Part shown: piece by piece, positions 43,101 to 57,045 of the stretch | How the letters are laid out: every line of letters begins with the position of its first letter | Position numbering within the stretch: position 1 is the first letter of the stretch | DNA from: Lineus longissimus | Taxonomy: Eukaryota; Nemertea; Pilidiophora; Heteronemertea; Lineidae | NCBI RefSeq assembly: GCF_910592395.1 | Contig: NC_088309.1 | Span: forward strand, 26,786,599 to 26,850,598 | Length of the DNA stretch: 64,000 nt | Reading direction: 5' to 3' | Notes under the pieces: generated by a model | The model's database searches: none | What the model saw: only the letters and a program-made list of their open reading frames with translations | What the model was told of the DNA's origin: nothing | Position numbers and translations under genes: made by a program

Positions 43101-46100
43101 CTGTACTGATGTCAGCCTAAATCTTTATTTGACAAGAGAGCCTGCGGGATTGAAATTGGTAACAATATATGTCAGACCACTTTCTAAGCAGGTCTTACAT
43201 TACAGACTGAAAATTTGAAAAGTCGGCGCTACCCCGACCAACCTCTCATCCCACGGTCCTGTTGCATCATGAAATGAATTATCACGAAGACAGAATATTC
43301 AAACCATGCGGTCAGTACTGAAACACTGTCAATGACTTGGGTAGATAGCTGAGGGGGTCATTGCATTCCTTGTACTGTGAGGAGAGATATAAACAGCAGA
43401 AGCAGAGAAGCTCTCAACTGTTTTGCCAATCACAGGCTGCCCACCACCTACTCTTTAGCAAAACCAAACACTGATGAATTGACACACGATTTGATTCATT
43501 ACATGGAGTGATGAAAATGCTTGTGACCGAGCAGGGAGGGGTCGGCGAATTGTGCTCTGAATTGAAAAGGAAACTGGGCAACATAATGTGTGGCTTTCAT
43601 TATAAAGAAGCCAACAGAAATATTTTGAATTACATGTTCTGGATAAAGCAATCAAGATTGAAGTGCTCAAGGGATTGTACGAGTCTTGAGCAATCTTAAA
43701 AATAACTGTGAACAGATGATTTCCAGCTCACTGAAGATGAAACCACACCTAGCTAAAGACCAGCTTGAGGGAGAACACAAGCATTTTGGTATGAAATGTG
43801 GTACAACTCTGTCACTACCAAAAACTGAACATTTAGAGCCGCATAGGAACTTCCCTTTGCGGACATCTCTGTTGACAGTCTGAACTTACAATACAAGTCT
43901 TAACTTGCAGCAGACTTGAACATAAAGAGCAGAAAAGTGCTCCAGAAATATAGTCTGCTCAACTTGGTAGTGACGGAGTTGAAAGCTTGGAGTGTTGGTG
44001 GAGTTATAGGTAGAGATTTACCTCAAGAGAGTCTCAAGATATCTGAAATGTTGTACACAGTAGTTATTGGTTTCATCTACTTGACTTGAGGACTAATCAA
44101 CTGACAAACATAGAATGTATACAACCAATCAGTCGGGGAAATAGCAAATACCAACTAGAAACATGAGAGAGAAGCGTCATTTAAGGCCCGGGATCTCGCT
44201 CCCAAAAATATCCCTACAGCTTACTTGAACTAAAATACTACTCCTCTGTCTACTTATCAAATCATGGAGTTCTAACCATTTTCATCACAAGAACCATAAG
44301 TAAGAAGTTGCATTAACAAAGATTGAAAAGTTTTAGCATGCTGGCCAGCTGGCTAATGGATTTTGATCAATACCTGGCTGACCTGATAACATAAATCAGA
44401 ATACATGTACTCCATCTTTCATGTTCAGACTGCCTTTGAAACTAATTCTCTGGGTTTAAAGAGGATTATCAGGGGCAATCCAGCAAGCTTCATCCCCTAG
44501 TCATTCAAGTTCACTTAGTTTAGATATTGTATTCAAGTTGCCTGCAGAGTATCTTTCATATTCAGTTGGGTGAATTAGGCATTCAACTGTAATTGAGGTC
44601 ACTGGAATTGCCAAGTACATGTAGTGTATCACACCATAAGGAAAAAGGCCTACATCTGACACATGTACAAGTCGGTGTTTATCTCTCATCCATTTGGGGA
44701 TCAATCATCCATCTCACAAGATGTAAAGATGTAACATTGTTCCAAACAGGTGAAAGAAGCTGTGGTATTGTGCTATCCACTCCACAAGGGCTACCTGGTG
44801 CACAGCTATGAGATGTAAACATCATACCTATGGTACATTCTGACAGTTCACAACAGAACATGAACAACCAAAGGCTTTTGAAAATTTGTAAACGTTAAGG
44901 AGAACTGTGTGCAAGTTCAAGCTCTCGCGCTCTGTATGAAACGAATGAAAGGTTTCAGTGATTACCACCAATCAATCACTCTGAATTTCTGACACAGCTC
45001 AAAATCTACCAAAATTGCCATTTTCATGAGGTCAGTATTAAATGATTTGATCATCTGATAGTTATCTGAAATGAAGATTCTCGATAACTGTCTGCTAATC
45101 ATGACCAGACCACTTCATACTTACGAGACACTGTTTCTCCTCAGTTCTGTGGACAATATGGATGTGATGGCTGGTGGCACCTTTGACCCATCAGGCTGAT
45201 CAACAGACCTGGGGGGTGGCGGACTAGCTTCTTCTGCAACGGTGAGTTTCTTGAGCGACGAAATCGGGTGAGCAAACGTATGTCCACGATTCAGCGGCGG
45301 TTTCCTGTCGTCGACTTCTGTCGTCTTCTTCAGAGCTGATTTCAGATGTACCTCAGAGGGGGCGCTGCTTCTTCGTTGATGTGGTTCTTTGGGTTTAACT
45401 GGTGATGATTCCCTCGGAGCAAACTCTTTTGGCGACACTGGGGGCTCAGTGACCGACCCACGCCTCTCCCCAGTACCAGCTGATGGAGAAGTATGACCAA
45501 CCTTCACATGCTGTTCTATTGAGCAGATCAATTTCTTTACGGACAGATTTTGCTTGCCATTTCCTGACCCAGGTGATTTTAGTGGGGGCCCACGTAAGCT
45601 TAAATTAGCTAGCTCGCGATCAACAGAGTTTTTCACCCTCCCCCTAAGTTCTGACCCAAACACTGCAGTATTTTCCTTATCAGATCCAACTTTTCGTAAC
45701 TTCTCTAAATCACCCCTGAGTTTATTCGTCTCAATCGATAAACTATTTATCTTTTCTTTGAGAATTGCATTCTCATTTAACACTTGTTCCATGTCCTCTT
45801 GAGTCTCTGTCTTGATATCGTTTGCGATGACAACAGCTTTTTGTAAATCTGACTGGAACTGTTTCCACTCAGCGATATCCTCCTCATGTTTGGCATTAAT
45901 CTCCCTAATCTCACTTTTATACTCTTCGTTCTTTAGAAGAGCCGCATCTAATTTGGCTTGTAACTCATTGGAAGAAGTGGCGACACCTTTCTTCTCCTCT
46001 AAGTACCGATCGCAATCCTGTTCTAACTGATCGATATGATCTCGTAACGTCTCCATCTCCTGTCTCAACTCCATCTTCTCTCCTATCACCTGCTGGATCT

Positions 46101-48039
46101 TGTATTCCATATCACTAACACTCATTTTGGCATTGTTCTTGATCACCTTCATTTCCTCTTCGAAAGAGGAGAGCAGTTCTTTTAACCGGGACACCTCGCA
46201 CTGACTATGAGCTAAGGCCTCCTGAACATCCGTCAACTTCACCTCTAACTTATCCTTCTCTTGGCGCGTATTATCAAGCAGTTCTTCAAGCTCAGTTTTA
46301 TCTGATGCATTCCTGAACTGTTCAAGTTCTGCTACTTTGGCTTTCTCATTATCTAACAATGTCTTATATCTTTGCAGCTCAATCTGTTCAGCTGCGATTT
46401 GTTCCTTCAACTCGCGACACATTTCTTCAGCATTTTTCTTATCAGCGAGGAAACTCTCGTTCTTATCCTCCAGCAGGTGGCTCTTGTCTTTCAGTGCATT
46501 TATGATATCCTGTTGATCACGACTCTGATTCTCAAGACCTTGAACACAATTGCACAATTCCATTTGTCTCAGTAACATCTCCTCTTTCTCAACCTGTGAA
46601 CTCTTGATAATGCCTAACAACTGGTACTCCCTATCATCTTTCGATGTATCATTCTCGCTTACCAATAATGACTTCAAATGTTCTATCTGCATCCGACAGT
46701 GTTCTAGTTTTTCTGTTTGGGCGCACAGCGACTCCAAGAGGACAGCCTTCTCATCGGCCAAGCGTTCATTCTCCAAGGTCAGTTCATTCACCATAGACTG
46801 CAGGTCCCCTAACTCCTGTAGTGTTGCCTGTAACTCCTCGCTTGTGCTATAATGTGTCTCTTCCATCTGAGTAATACGATCCTGGAGACACGAGACCGAC
46901 ATCTCACTCAGTCCATCGCTACCATGACTCTTATTGCTCTGTTTCTCCCAGTTACTATTCTCAAGAGAAAACGATGAAGGGTGTTCTGGGGTAACACATG
47001 CTAGATCATTGGCACTCAAACCAACATGACCAAAGTCAGCCGAATCAAGCGAGGCGAGATCTAACGCGTCCTCACTCCCCCTACTGGCCTGTTTAGAATA
47101 AGCCATCCCGTCGCTAGTAACACTAACACTGTCCTGTTTGAGAGCACGTTTCTCCTGCAGCATTGACAACTTTTCACTGTCAGTGATTTGTTCGACGCAC
47201 ACCCCGAGCTCGTGGAGGCGATCTTTGAGCAGACGATTCTCATTGCGTAACAGTTCTAATTCCTCATCTGGTTGATCGCTAATACACTCTTTTAATCTCT
47301 TTGTTTCGAATTTCAAACGCTCAATCTCAGTTTTACGATGCTCTGACACCTGCCTTAACTCCGATATCTTTCCCTCAAGAATCTTCTTCTCCTTTTCGAA
47401 GCTCGCCAATAGTTCAGCATTATACGCCATGATATTCGCTGGCGCGGAGGTGCGCTGGCTATGGCGCCCAGCCTTGTCACGGCTAACATTTTGAGTGCTT
47501 GATGCCCGCTTCACAGATGCAGGCATCTTGCTTATATTTTGTGTACTCGATGCTTTTTTCATTGCACCTGCCTGATCTATGTTCGGTGTACTTTTAGCCC
47601 TCTTGACAATATCAGATTTCAGTTTCTTAGGCGGGGATGTTGTTACTGCAACCGTTGCACTCCTTTCTCGCACCGCCTGGTTTTCTTTATTAAAAGTCGA
47701 TTTACCATTCACAGCCGCACCGACCTCCTCGTTCTTTGAAAGGCCAATAACAGACCGTGGTCGCTGTGTAGACTGCGCTGACGCTTTACGCCGTAATACA
47801 CTTGCGAGATTATCGTGACTTTTACTCATGTAGGATTTGCTGAGGGAACTATCGTTTTTCTTCCTAACAGCACCGTTGCGGAGTATTCTCTGTACCTCCT
47901 TCGGCTTCTCTGGCCCGTCACTATTACCTTTCTGTGGGGTATCGAAGTCCTTGCTCTGCTCTGGTGATGCTGTGGCCTTGGACTGACTAGGCCCAGTAGA
48001 AGACTTGAGGGGAGTCGTTGCTTTGGCATTTCGTTTCAT
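40069..48039 (-). CDS. SPECC1L: Cytospin/SPECC1-family protein
   Basis: Cytoskeletal cross-linker: cytospins bind actin through a C-terminal calponin-homology domain and bundle or link microtubules through long coiled coils. Exons (minus): 48039-45125, 41948-41846, 40760-40644, 40427-40368, 40167-40069; 1097 residues, close to vertebrate SPECC1L (about 1117). N-terminal 200 residues are basic and Ser/Lys-rich; coiled coil about 204-280 and 380-785; Ser/Pro-rich stretch to 971; CH domain at about 985-1097 with [56 protein letters not shown] and [20 protein letters not shown]. The CH motifs are unmistakable for this family. Whether it is the SPECC1 or SPECC1L type cannot be said; invertebrates usually have one gene. 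The start is the first Met of the long frame, right after a 5' UTR exon whose acceptor is at 48099. Transcribed divergently from PPM1D. Confidence 0.92.
40368..40427 (-). CDS. SPECC1L: Cytospin-like exon 4: CH domain
   Basis: 60 nt encoding [20 protein letters not shown], flanked by TTTTCAG and GTAAGT. Confidence 0.93.
40644..40760 (-). CDS. SPECC1L: Cytospin-like exon 3: CH domain
   Basis: 117 nt, [20 protein letters not shown] through [14 protein letters not shown] donor. Confidence 0.93.
41846..41948 (-). CDS. SPECC1L: Cytospin-like exon 2: start of CH domain
   Basis: 103 nt, [20 protein letters not shown] then [14 protein letters not shown]; donor TCG|GTACGT. Confidence 0.9.
41949..45124. 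other. Intron 1 (coding) of the cytospin-like gene
   Basis: 3.2 kb between exons 1 and 2. AT-rich; I see no exon, RNA gene or element in it. Confidence 0.7.
45125..48039 (-). CDS. SPECC1L: Cytospin-like exon 1: coiled-coil region
   Basis: 2915-nt uninterrupted coding exon, ending in phase 2 at TC|GTAAGT after ELRRNSV. Its junction with the next exon (completing Ser, then [10 protein letters not shown]) is in frame, so no exon is missing between them despite the 3.2 kb intron. Confidence 0.92.
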
Positions 48040-51000
48040 GGTGGTAGGATGAGATCAAGATGAGGGTATTGCCATACGGCAGACAACAGGTTACAGCACC
48101 TGCAAAATAGAAATAAGAAATTTCGTATTGTCAATTTTTGCCGCACTGTGTTGCTACAAACTAGCGGGAAAAGCAACAATGCAAAATGCCCATGTGACAT
48201 GCCAGACTGTCACTGCGTTAGGAGTAAGAGACGATAACATTAACAACCAGTAGTCAGGTATGTATCAGACTATATTCAAAATTGGCTGACATGGGAGTTC
48301 TAGGAGTGCAATCACGTATCCCAAACAACTTGAACAGCAATCTTTGCACAAATCACACCACACCTCCACACAAATCAAATCCACGAAGTAGACCAAATGT
48401 AGAGTCACAAAGATAAAATCCTAAGCAATCCTTTGGGAATGGAGATATTCGTATGACAGTCTGTACACGCCACTGGTGGGTACACAACTGGGGACTTGAA
48501 CAAGCCAGACAATACCAACCAGTGCCACCAATAGCCCATTACACATGCATAGACTACAAAAGATTGTTAAAGCAGGACAACTCGCCAGCAATGAGGACCC
48601 ATCAGAATTTAAAGATCAAGTAACAATGTAGACTGCTTTGACAAGAGTTCTTTTCAAAGTTATAATTTTATGGTAGTGTCATAGATTGTACAACGACGCC
48701 ACATTATCACCATTACTGCAGCAAAAACGTTCCATTGTGAGAAAGACGTGATATTAAGGAATGTTAAATATCAATGCAGGTCTGTCATCATTTTATTTTC
48801 AGGTTATCAACATTACATATATGTCGAGATATATGATGAACTACTTGGAAATGTTTTGAGTTGTGACACACACCTGAAATTCAATCATAAAATTGACAAC
48901 AAATAGGGTTTTTTTTCGTTTTAACACTTGAATAACAAAATGAGTTGAAAATAACCTTATTCATTCTAAGGAAGCTATCAAAATGCAAACAGTTGACAGT
49001 TATGTGACTTTTTATGGTACTTACACAATAATGCAGATGAAAGCAGATATATACGAGCCAAACATGGAAGCAGGTTTAACAACAATGGAAAAGAATGAGA
49101 CGTGGGCCAAAACTGCCAAAGTGATTCAGAGTCGATACTCGAATGTGTACCCAAGTCGACATGGCCTATACTTGTATTGGGTTCCCAGAAAACTAAATAA
49201 AAGTCTCAATTTTTCAATTATGTCGATTAGCTCCCTGATCAATTCGTCAATCTTGAAGAATGTGCTAAGTCATTATAAGACTGGACATTATTGAGGATCA
49301 TTGTCAACTTGAATTCCAATACGGTTTGTTATCATAGGGTATTGAACACCCTTAATACAAACTTATTTGAAGCGACATGTATTTCTTAGCCCGGAGAAAA
49401 GCTCATTATCCATGTTATCTTAGATCAACTAAGTTCAATCCGTACATAGCCCCCCCCCCCCCCCCCCCGGAACATCTCATCTCATATCACTCACTAAAAT
49501 TAGAGGATTGACCCTTTAAAGTCTAGGCTAAGAGTTTGCAGTAAATCTAATCAACAGCAATCAACATATTGCTCTTGAATGACTGAAACCTTGCCTTCTT
49601 TTGAAGGACCTGAATCTCACCTTTTAGAAGGTGCAGTCAGCTTGTGAAAGTAGACCTAAAATAAGATCCCGACCAAAAATAAGATTCCGACATCTGGTTG
49701 TCATCTCATTTGACAGATTGAAGGATGATTTTCAGCCGAAACAAAATTCCGAAAAAAGATCTATGCTGAAGGTGAGACAGGTGAAACATTTCGTTTCCTA
49801 CTAACTGCACTGCGGGTGCTACTGCTATACAATGAAGGCCAATGAATGTTGAAGGGGCAGCACCAAATTCATTGAACTTGCTCACAAGCACTTATGTAGG
49901 CCAGTGAGTTATTTTACTGCCAAGTCCATGTCCCAAATTCAACTACAAAGACACTAGGCCTCAATTACCTTCTTGCTGACCATGCATTGATCTTCATCGA
50001 CATGGACTTTTTTATCGAAACCCACCAATGCATCAGACCCCTTGGGCACGACAGTGTAACTGCATTATATTCTGTAAAACACTGACAGTGACATAATTGA
50101 TAGACTGTATTATAGGTCTACCAGATTCTGAGAGGAGTACACCATACCCCCCACCCCTAGCCCCATCGTACACAACAAACCGCCAGCCTTCAAAACAACC
50201 TCATCTACATGTAAACCCTGATGGTCAAAGGATAGCTGACATCTGGGTCCCAGCAGAATCCTGAAATAAATCCACTAACTAAGAAGATACCAAGCTGTGA
50301 TTACTGAATAATTTCTCTCTTCAAAAAAGATCCCTCAGGCCACATTTCATATTCACTGTAGTCACGTACATTACAGAATCATTACATTTGTTTGCACACT
50401 GCATCACCACACTCAAACGACTCACCCTCCATTGTTATCATTTCAGCTACTGCAATCATATCAAAATCCGGATGATATCACTCCAAAATATCAGAATGCC
50501 GGTCTTGATCCTCGCCAAAGACCCAAAGTTCCCGATCGTTACTGATTCTGTCCAAGTCAGCTCTTTCCTCCAGTGTATTCAGTATTGACCCAGGTAATGC
50601 ACCACTGTATCCCTGCAGTGTTACACTAACCAACCAGCATAACTGGCTCACATATTTTATTACAATAAGGTAAGCCGGCACTGTGTGCAAACATCTGTTC
50701 TAAATCAAGTACACCAAAAACATGTATGACTTGTTCCGACATAACTCAAATATAAAAATCATAAATATGCAAACAATTGAAAATATGCCAATAAATACAG
50801 AAATCCTATTCTAAAATCCACATAAGTATTTTGGGAACAAGACTGCCCTTGTTCAAGTCCTGTGTTTACACTGCTAATCAATTCAAACAGCTGGATTCTA
50901 ATTCTGATGGGACATTCACAGAACAAAAACAACAAAATATTGATCAATCATAATGATCTGTGTAAAAACACTAAGTCTTGTAGTATTAGTACACTCTGAA

Positions 51001-53452
51001 TCCAATTTTATGTGAAAAATTTTACAAGATTTTAAAACAGATTAATTTCAAAACCAGATTACTGTATCTGCTTGATTTGGGTATTAATCAGGATTAGATG
51101 TAATTTATTTAACTTCCATACTGACAATATCAAATTGAATGGGAAGTTAAGCTATAAACTGGCTCATAGACCAGCGACAACATTCAAACCTCTGCCGGCT
51201 TTCACATTGTATAGTCAAATTCAAAGACTTTTCATCTTCTGCTGTCTCTGAAATAGCAAAGACACCAACCCATGAACAAGGCCCTAACATGTACATTTTT
51301 AATCATTTTTAAAGAAGATTTCGGAATAGGAGGCATTTTTCATAAATCCAAAACCCTCGCAGAACATGATGACTCATTTCAGCTAATAGTAATTATCGTT
51401 GGAATTTAACGGATTCGAGCAATTATTCTTGTATTGCAGACTACTGTAGCTGGTAGCTTGGCCATTACAGAGCCATCAATGATTTATGAAGCTAATCAAT
51501 AATCATGACAATGGAGTCTCCATATCCATATACTGCCAGTGACTGGCTCAGAAACCAGCACAGTATAATGATAATCAATATTTCCAGACGGACCAGTGCT
51601 GCCATCAATTGGACGATCATAACACTTGCTAGAGATACCACACCGGCCTTATCATCAGTGTACACAATGCGGCCAACTGGATATTTGAAATGGACTCATC
51701 GAGGCCCTTGTCCAGGTATTTCAAATAGATACATGTAGGTTCATAAACAATGACAGGTTCATATAACACATGAACTCCCCAACAATAGGGCTTTGACTCT
51801 GTCCAAATCCCTGTCACCCTGAACATATGTATGCTTCTCTCGGAAAGCTTTTATTATCTAAGACAAAAATGTTTTTACCTCTTCTTGTTTTCTTATTTTT
51901 CTTTGATTTATTTCGGCTACTGGAAATGTACTAGCTCCAAAGATCTTTGCTTCATTCCATTTTTGATGAACAGCTCTCTTCTTAACCTGCATAAGGACGC
52001 AAACATTCCTGAAACGGTGGAATAAAAACAATAAGTGTTATGTAGTACTCGTCAACTACATTGTTATGCTTATGAGGCACCCTATATATTCCACCAACAG
52101 TGTACAGCTGCACAATATACAGATTTTACCATAACAATCAGGAACGTAGGAATTAAATGAAGGAAATGTGGAGTATAGATAATGAGTATGACACTCATGC
52201 ACATCAGCATGCAACATGATAATAACTTGAACATAGATGTAGGCCTGCCTATATCAGTGTAGGCCTAGGGCCTATGTAGTGTTGTTTCCCACTGATCGCG
52301 CCGATTGATTGAATAGGTCTTTTTCGAAGAAGACAAATATGGAATAGGGGCCAAAACAAATAAAATGCGCACTCAACTCAGAAAAGGATGCTCATAAGCT
52401 CAAGGTGAAATGCATGCCTGCCACCTGGTCTGCGCCAAAACAAACTTCTTCGAATTCGTCTATTGACGATTGATTGATAAGTCAAGACAGACAAAGCATC
52501 TTATCTTATAGCCTATGCCATGGCTAGCCTAAGCATAAATATATTATGTAATCAATGACAATCACAATGTATGGGTCATGGGTATGGCATGACCATCACT
52601 ATCCTATGACTATGAGCCAACTGATGCGGCTTCTTTTTTAACAGCTTTCCATTTAAAAACAAACCTGATATCTTAGTTGCCGGTTGCAACTAGTATTTCA
52701 CAACATATATTTCAAATCGGAATGATTATCAGGTTAATAGGTCTTATTTTACTATCAATGTTTATTGTGAAACGTTTGTTGTCATCGGGTCAAGGTCATC
52801 CCTGTACAGTTTTGGTCTCGAAAGATTTATGAACTAATTCTCATATGTAGCCAGTTGGTGGGCGAAAGCTAACATAACACATGGTGGCTCTACTTGACAG
52901 GTTGATGGTCAGTAGATTCATTTATCAAATTGGACGGTGGGCTGTAACATAGAGTTGAAATGTGATCCAAAATCCGGAACAAATTTGGTGATAGATAGGC
53001 ACACCCACTACATGCACTAAAATCACTGGTTGTGGCATAACACCAAACATGACCTACAACATGTTTTCGAGGGAGTAAGTATGTATCAAGTGAAATTACC
53101 TGATATTGTCAGGATGGAGTTGTGGGCTGGATGGTGAGGAATACTGGTTGTCCGAATGAGGAGCACCTGTTGGCAGATTATAATATATTTTAGTTCTTAA
53201 ATTCACCGATGAACGCCGCTTTCCAAACTATTTATCAATTGTTCGAGACTGATCTATAAAAGTTTGCTTAAACCCATATATGGCAAGTTGACCTTTACTC
53301 CCACGAAAAGGGCCAATCAGAAAGGCGAAGACATTCGTGTCTGAACGAATTCGTTCAATATGTAAATTTCATAATTGTGGACTTTCATGGACGGCGTAAA
53401 CGGACTTTTTATCATTGCTGGGATTTGTGTTGTCCTTTAGGACGATATCGTT
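48040..53452. other. Cytospin-like 5' region and intergenic DNA before PPM1D
   Basis: Acceptor CTATTTTGCAG on the minus strand starts the exon at 48099. A possible leader exon ends at ATCAG|GTAATT (53100, minus), which would leave only ~300 bp to PPM1D and a shared divergent promoter. 49451-49468 is a poly-C run. No gene recognised in between. Confidence 0.45.
49451..49468. repeat. Poly-C tract
   Basis: Run of about 18 C, the second such tract in the window. Confidence 0.85.
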
Positions 53453-56400
53453 ATGTCGGGGATCGGTTTGAATTTACGATGTTCCTACAAACTTAGTCAG
53501 GGTCAGAGGAAATATATGGAAGATGTGTATGTGACGAAGTTTCTCGAAGATGAGGAAGGAGAAGCCAAACTGGCCTTCTTCGCTGTGTACGACGGCCATG
53601 GTGGTCGTCATGCTGCTGAATTTGCCAAGCAAAGACTGCTTCAAGAAATCACAAGCCAGGAGTTATTTTGGTCTCATAATGATGACGATGTTCTTAAGGC
53701 AATAAAGATAGGTTTCAGTGTCACACACCAGTTGATGTGGAAGGAGTTAGGTGAGTCGGAGGTCTACAGTTGCGATCGTTATTCACGTTTGGATTCAATA
53801 TTTTGCTAACCTCGGTTTGGTTTCAGTCTGAATTTCGTTTGGCGCCTATTTCCTCGTTGGCGCAAAACATTGCCTGCTGGACTCCTCTTTCACCCGATCG
53901 CGTTATTATTACCACCAACATATACGTTAGGACGTAAAGAAGCTAATGATAGTTTAAATTTTATATCGGATTCTTATTTTCAATTGGGAATTCAGCGATT
54001 TTGGTATTGCTTTCTCATTTCCCAACTCCTTTACGTTTCTCTGACGGGTGACCTTTATCATGAACTGAATCATGTGACTTCACTGCTAGGAATGAAGAAT
54101 GTAAACATTGCCATGCTGTTGTTGTAGATCACGCTTTCTAAAAACTTTAGATGAAGTTGGATTGGAATGATTATTGACTCAAATAACGTTATATATCATT
54201 CTTCCCTGCCCTTTGCCTGCCCTTGGCATCCCATTGGCTTGGATCTTGCATCACTCATTCCACTGGATGATCAGGGGAGCCATCATTCAACAAGCATCAT
54301 ACAATATTAATTTCATAGCAATTATCATGGACATAGTCAAAGAAAGGTTTGACAAAGACAAACTGAAGCCCAAACAAAACAAACGCACTGGAGTGGATAC
54401 TCAGTGTGTGTCAGAAGACCTCAAATCAAAGTTAGATTTACAATACATCAAACAATGTCAGTTGAAAGACTTGTCTGCAAGTAGAGGACAAGCCCAAACG
54501 AACTTGGTCGAACCCATCACGGTCTGTTATCCTGACCTACCTTTCCACTTCCAGTCCAATCATTTGCCACGACTCCCAACTGTACAACCAGAGCCAGACA
54601 CCGGAAACTTGCGCCATAGTTCATAATCATATCTTTCACTTGTTGCAATATCATAATTGAATGGATTTCTCCCTGTCTTTCAGAAAACTGGCCTAAAACA
54701 TGGAGTGGGCGGCCAAGCACAGCAGGCACAACAGCTAGCGTTGGTATTATTCGAGATTGTAAACTGTATATTGGACATGTTGGAGATTCTGCCATAGTTC
54801 TGGGATCAAGAGATGTCGAAGGTCAACCACTCGTTGCAAAGAGATTGACAGAGGTAAATAATAACCTTAGCTTGTCAGGGCTATGTTCTTCAAGGTTAAA
54901 ATTACATGCACTGAATGTTCTCGCATCCAAAATGAAATTGAGTGTCATGTATGAACCATCACCAAGTACTCCTTTTCAATTTCAGGACCACAAACCAGAG
55001 TCCCCAGAAGAAAAAAAGCGGATTGAAGAGATGGGTGGTAATGTATTCAGCGGGAAGTCAGGAGTGTTGCGTGTTGTATGGAACCGCCCCGAAATATCAC
55101 ACAAAGGCCCAATTACAAGGAGGACACAATTAGAAAAGATTCCATTCCTAGCAGTAGCTAGGTCTCTTGGTAAGTTTCATTGCTATTATAATATCACCTG
55201 GCTTTACTATCCACAAGAGTATACTGACGAATCGAGATGGAAGAGGTTTATTCTAAGACTTGTCACCAGTAACTTCAACAAATATTTCAATAATTCTAAT
55301 ACTGGTAGAATTTTTCTCAACTTGTCCAGGTAGCACTTTGTACGATGTGTATGATGTAGCGTGTCGTGAGAAGTGACACGCATGCCTTGTCTGTACCTTG
55401 TAGCAGCCCAGTTTTATTTTAGGTGATGTTGTATTGGCACTTGTATTGTTTCAGGCGATCTTTGGAGTTACAATTACTCTAGTGGGGACTACGCTGTATC
55501 TCCGGAGCCTGATCTTCACTGCATGCAGCTCGACCCCAAGAAACATGTATGCCTAATCCTTGGAAGTGATGGCCTCTGGAATATGATGTCTCCTCAAGAA
55601 GCTGTTCATATTGTGGAACAAGTTGAGACAGAGGTTGAGCAAAGGTTTTTGCATGACCCGGTAAGTGTTTTCATCATTATATTTTACAAAATGTAGTATT
55701 ACCTCGAACTTCATCTGCAAATGAACAATCGCCAATTTAATTTGGCCTACACCCTTATAAAGGGTGTACCAAGCATGCAGTTGAGAGGCCTGAGATGGTA
55801 CATAAATGAACAGTACTGAATAAAGAAATCACAGATTCTTTTTTTGATATTGAATGTTTTAAATCATGCATTGTCTTTCTTGTCCCATTGCCTCAACCTA
55901 GGAGGTCATTATCATTCTGTATACTGAATGAGTAGAGATGACTTATTTGTGTGTTTCAATTACAGAATGTGACTGAAAACTACTGGATCAACCCATCAAC
56001 TCGACTTGTGGACACTGCACTTGCTCGATGGCACATGAATAGCATGCGTGCGGATAATACGACAGCCATCACAGTTATGATTGATCCCTATGGCCCAAGG
56101 AAAAGTGAACGGTTAATGCAACAGAGGAAGCATCTCATTGCAACAAGGAAGAAGAAAAAGGAGGAAAAGGTTTTCCCAAGTCGTGTAGAACCAGTTTTAT
56201 CGAAGTTAGACAGAGGATTACCATTTGTTGATCCCTTGGAATCACTTCCAACATTCGATGAGGTTGATGGACCAGCACCACCTGTAGTGAATCCTGAATC
56301 ACAACCAAGTTCTAGTAACCAAAGTGCTGGAAGTTCTCCGCGTAGTAAACCTTATGCGTTGACTAGAGTAAGCAATATGTCCCCAAACCCTGTGGTAGAG

Positions 56401-57045
56401 AATACCTCTGCACCTCCTGTTGCCTCAATGCCAGTGCCAAGTGGCTCCCCACACAACTTGCGAAATAAATCTCTGAAATCTGTATCTATAGACACCAGTG
56501 CATCTTCGGCGCAATCGCTAAGCTCCAGCAAACTTAGTAAAAACAATGCTGGAAAGCCTAACAATGACACTCTTGTGAAAACAAACACTGATTCAAAAAA
56601 ACCATCAGCGGTTAGTTCACCTTCACAAAAAGTGTCCCCTGATACAAAACTGTTACGGAATCACACCAAGTCACCGAAAGTGGAAGGCCGTTCTGCAAGA
56701 CAGAATAGTAACAGGACAAGTATGAGTTACACATGTGAGAACTCTGTCAAATCCCTAAGTTCACCACCGATTGTTGCTTGTAAAACTATCGACGGAGACG
56801 AGCCGTTGACACCTCGTCGAATGACCCGTGGTCTTCTCAAGGACAATGCCAATCATGTTGTTCCAGCAGTTCCTGTGGTGCACGAAGTGAGAGATATTGG
56901 ACAGAAAGAACAAAGTCCTAAACCGGTGCCAAGAGTCACGAGGCAGACACCATCAAGGACAAGGTTCACCAACATCAAGAGAAAGATTGCCGATACCCCT
57001 AGCCCGAATTTACGCCGAAAGAGAATGAAAGTAAATGTAAAATAA
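53453..57045 (+). CDS. PPM1D: PPM1D/Wip1-like protein phosphatase
   Basis: Mn/Mg-dependent Ser/Thr phosphatase of the PP2C family; PPM1D reverses stress-kinase and DNA-damage signalling (p38, ATM, p53 sites) in the nucleus. Exons: 53453-53750, 54684-54853, 54986-55169, 55455-55660, 55966-57045; 645 residues (human 605). Motifs: QRKYMEDV, FFAVYDGHGGRHAAEFA (metal-binding Asp and Gly), AGTTASVGIIRDCKLYIGHV then GDSAIV, DHKPESPEEKKRIEEMGG, NRPEISHKGPITRRTQ (basic B-loop typical of Wip1), FLAVARSLGDLWSYNY, ILGSDGLWNMM and RADNTTAITVMI. The last 290 residues are Ser/Pro/Lys-rich and unstructured, ending in a basic cluster (RRKRMKVNVK) that may serve as nuclear signal. The proline-rich loop near the human N-terminus is absent. 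Start: first Met before SGIGLNLRCSYKLSQGQ. Confidence 0.93.

Noticed and set aside
45554-47818. Several plus-strand frames opposite the cytospin-like exon
   Set aside because: Antisense shadows of the long coiled-coil exon.
54174-54626. 150-codon frame before PPM1D exon 2
   Set aside because: Lies in PPM1D intron 1; no splice link and no recognisable domain.
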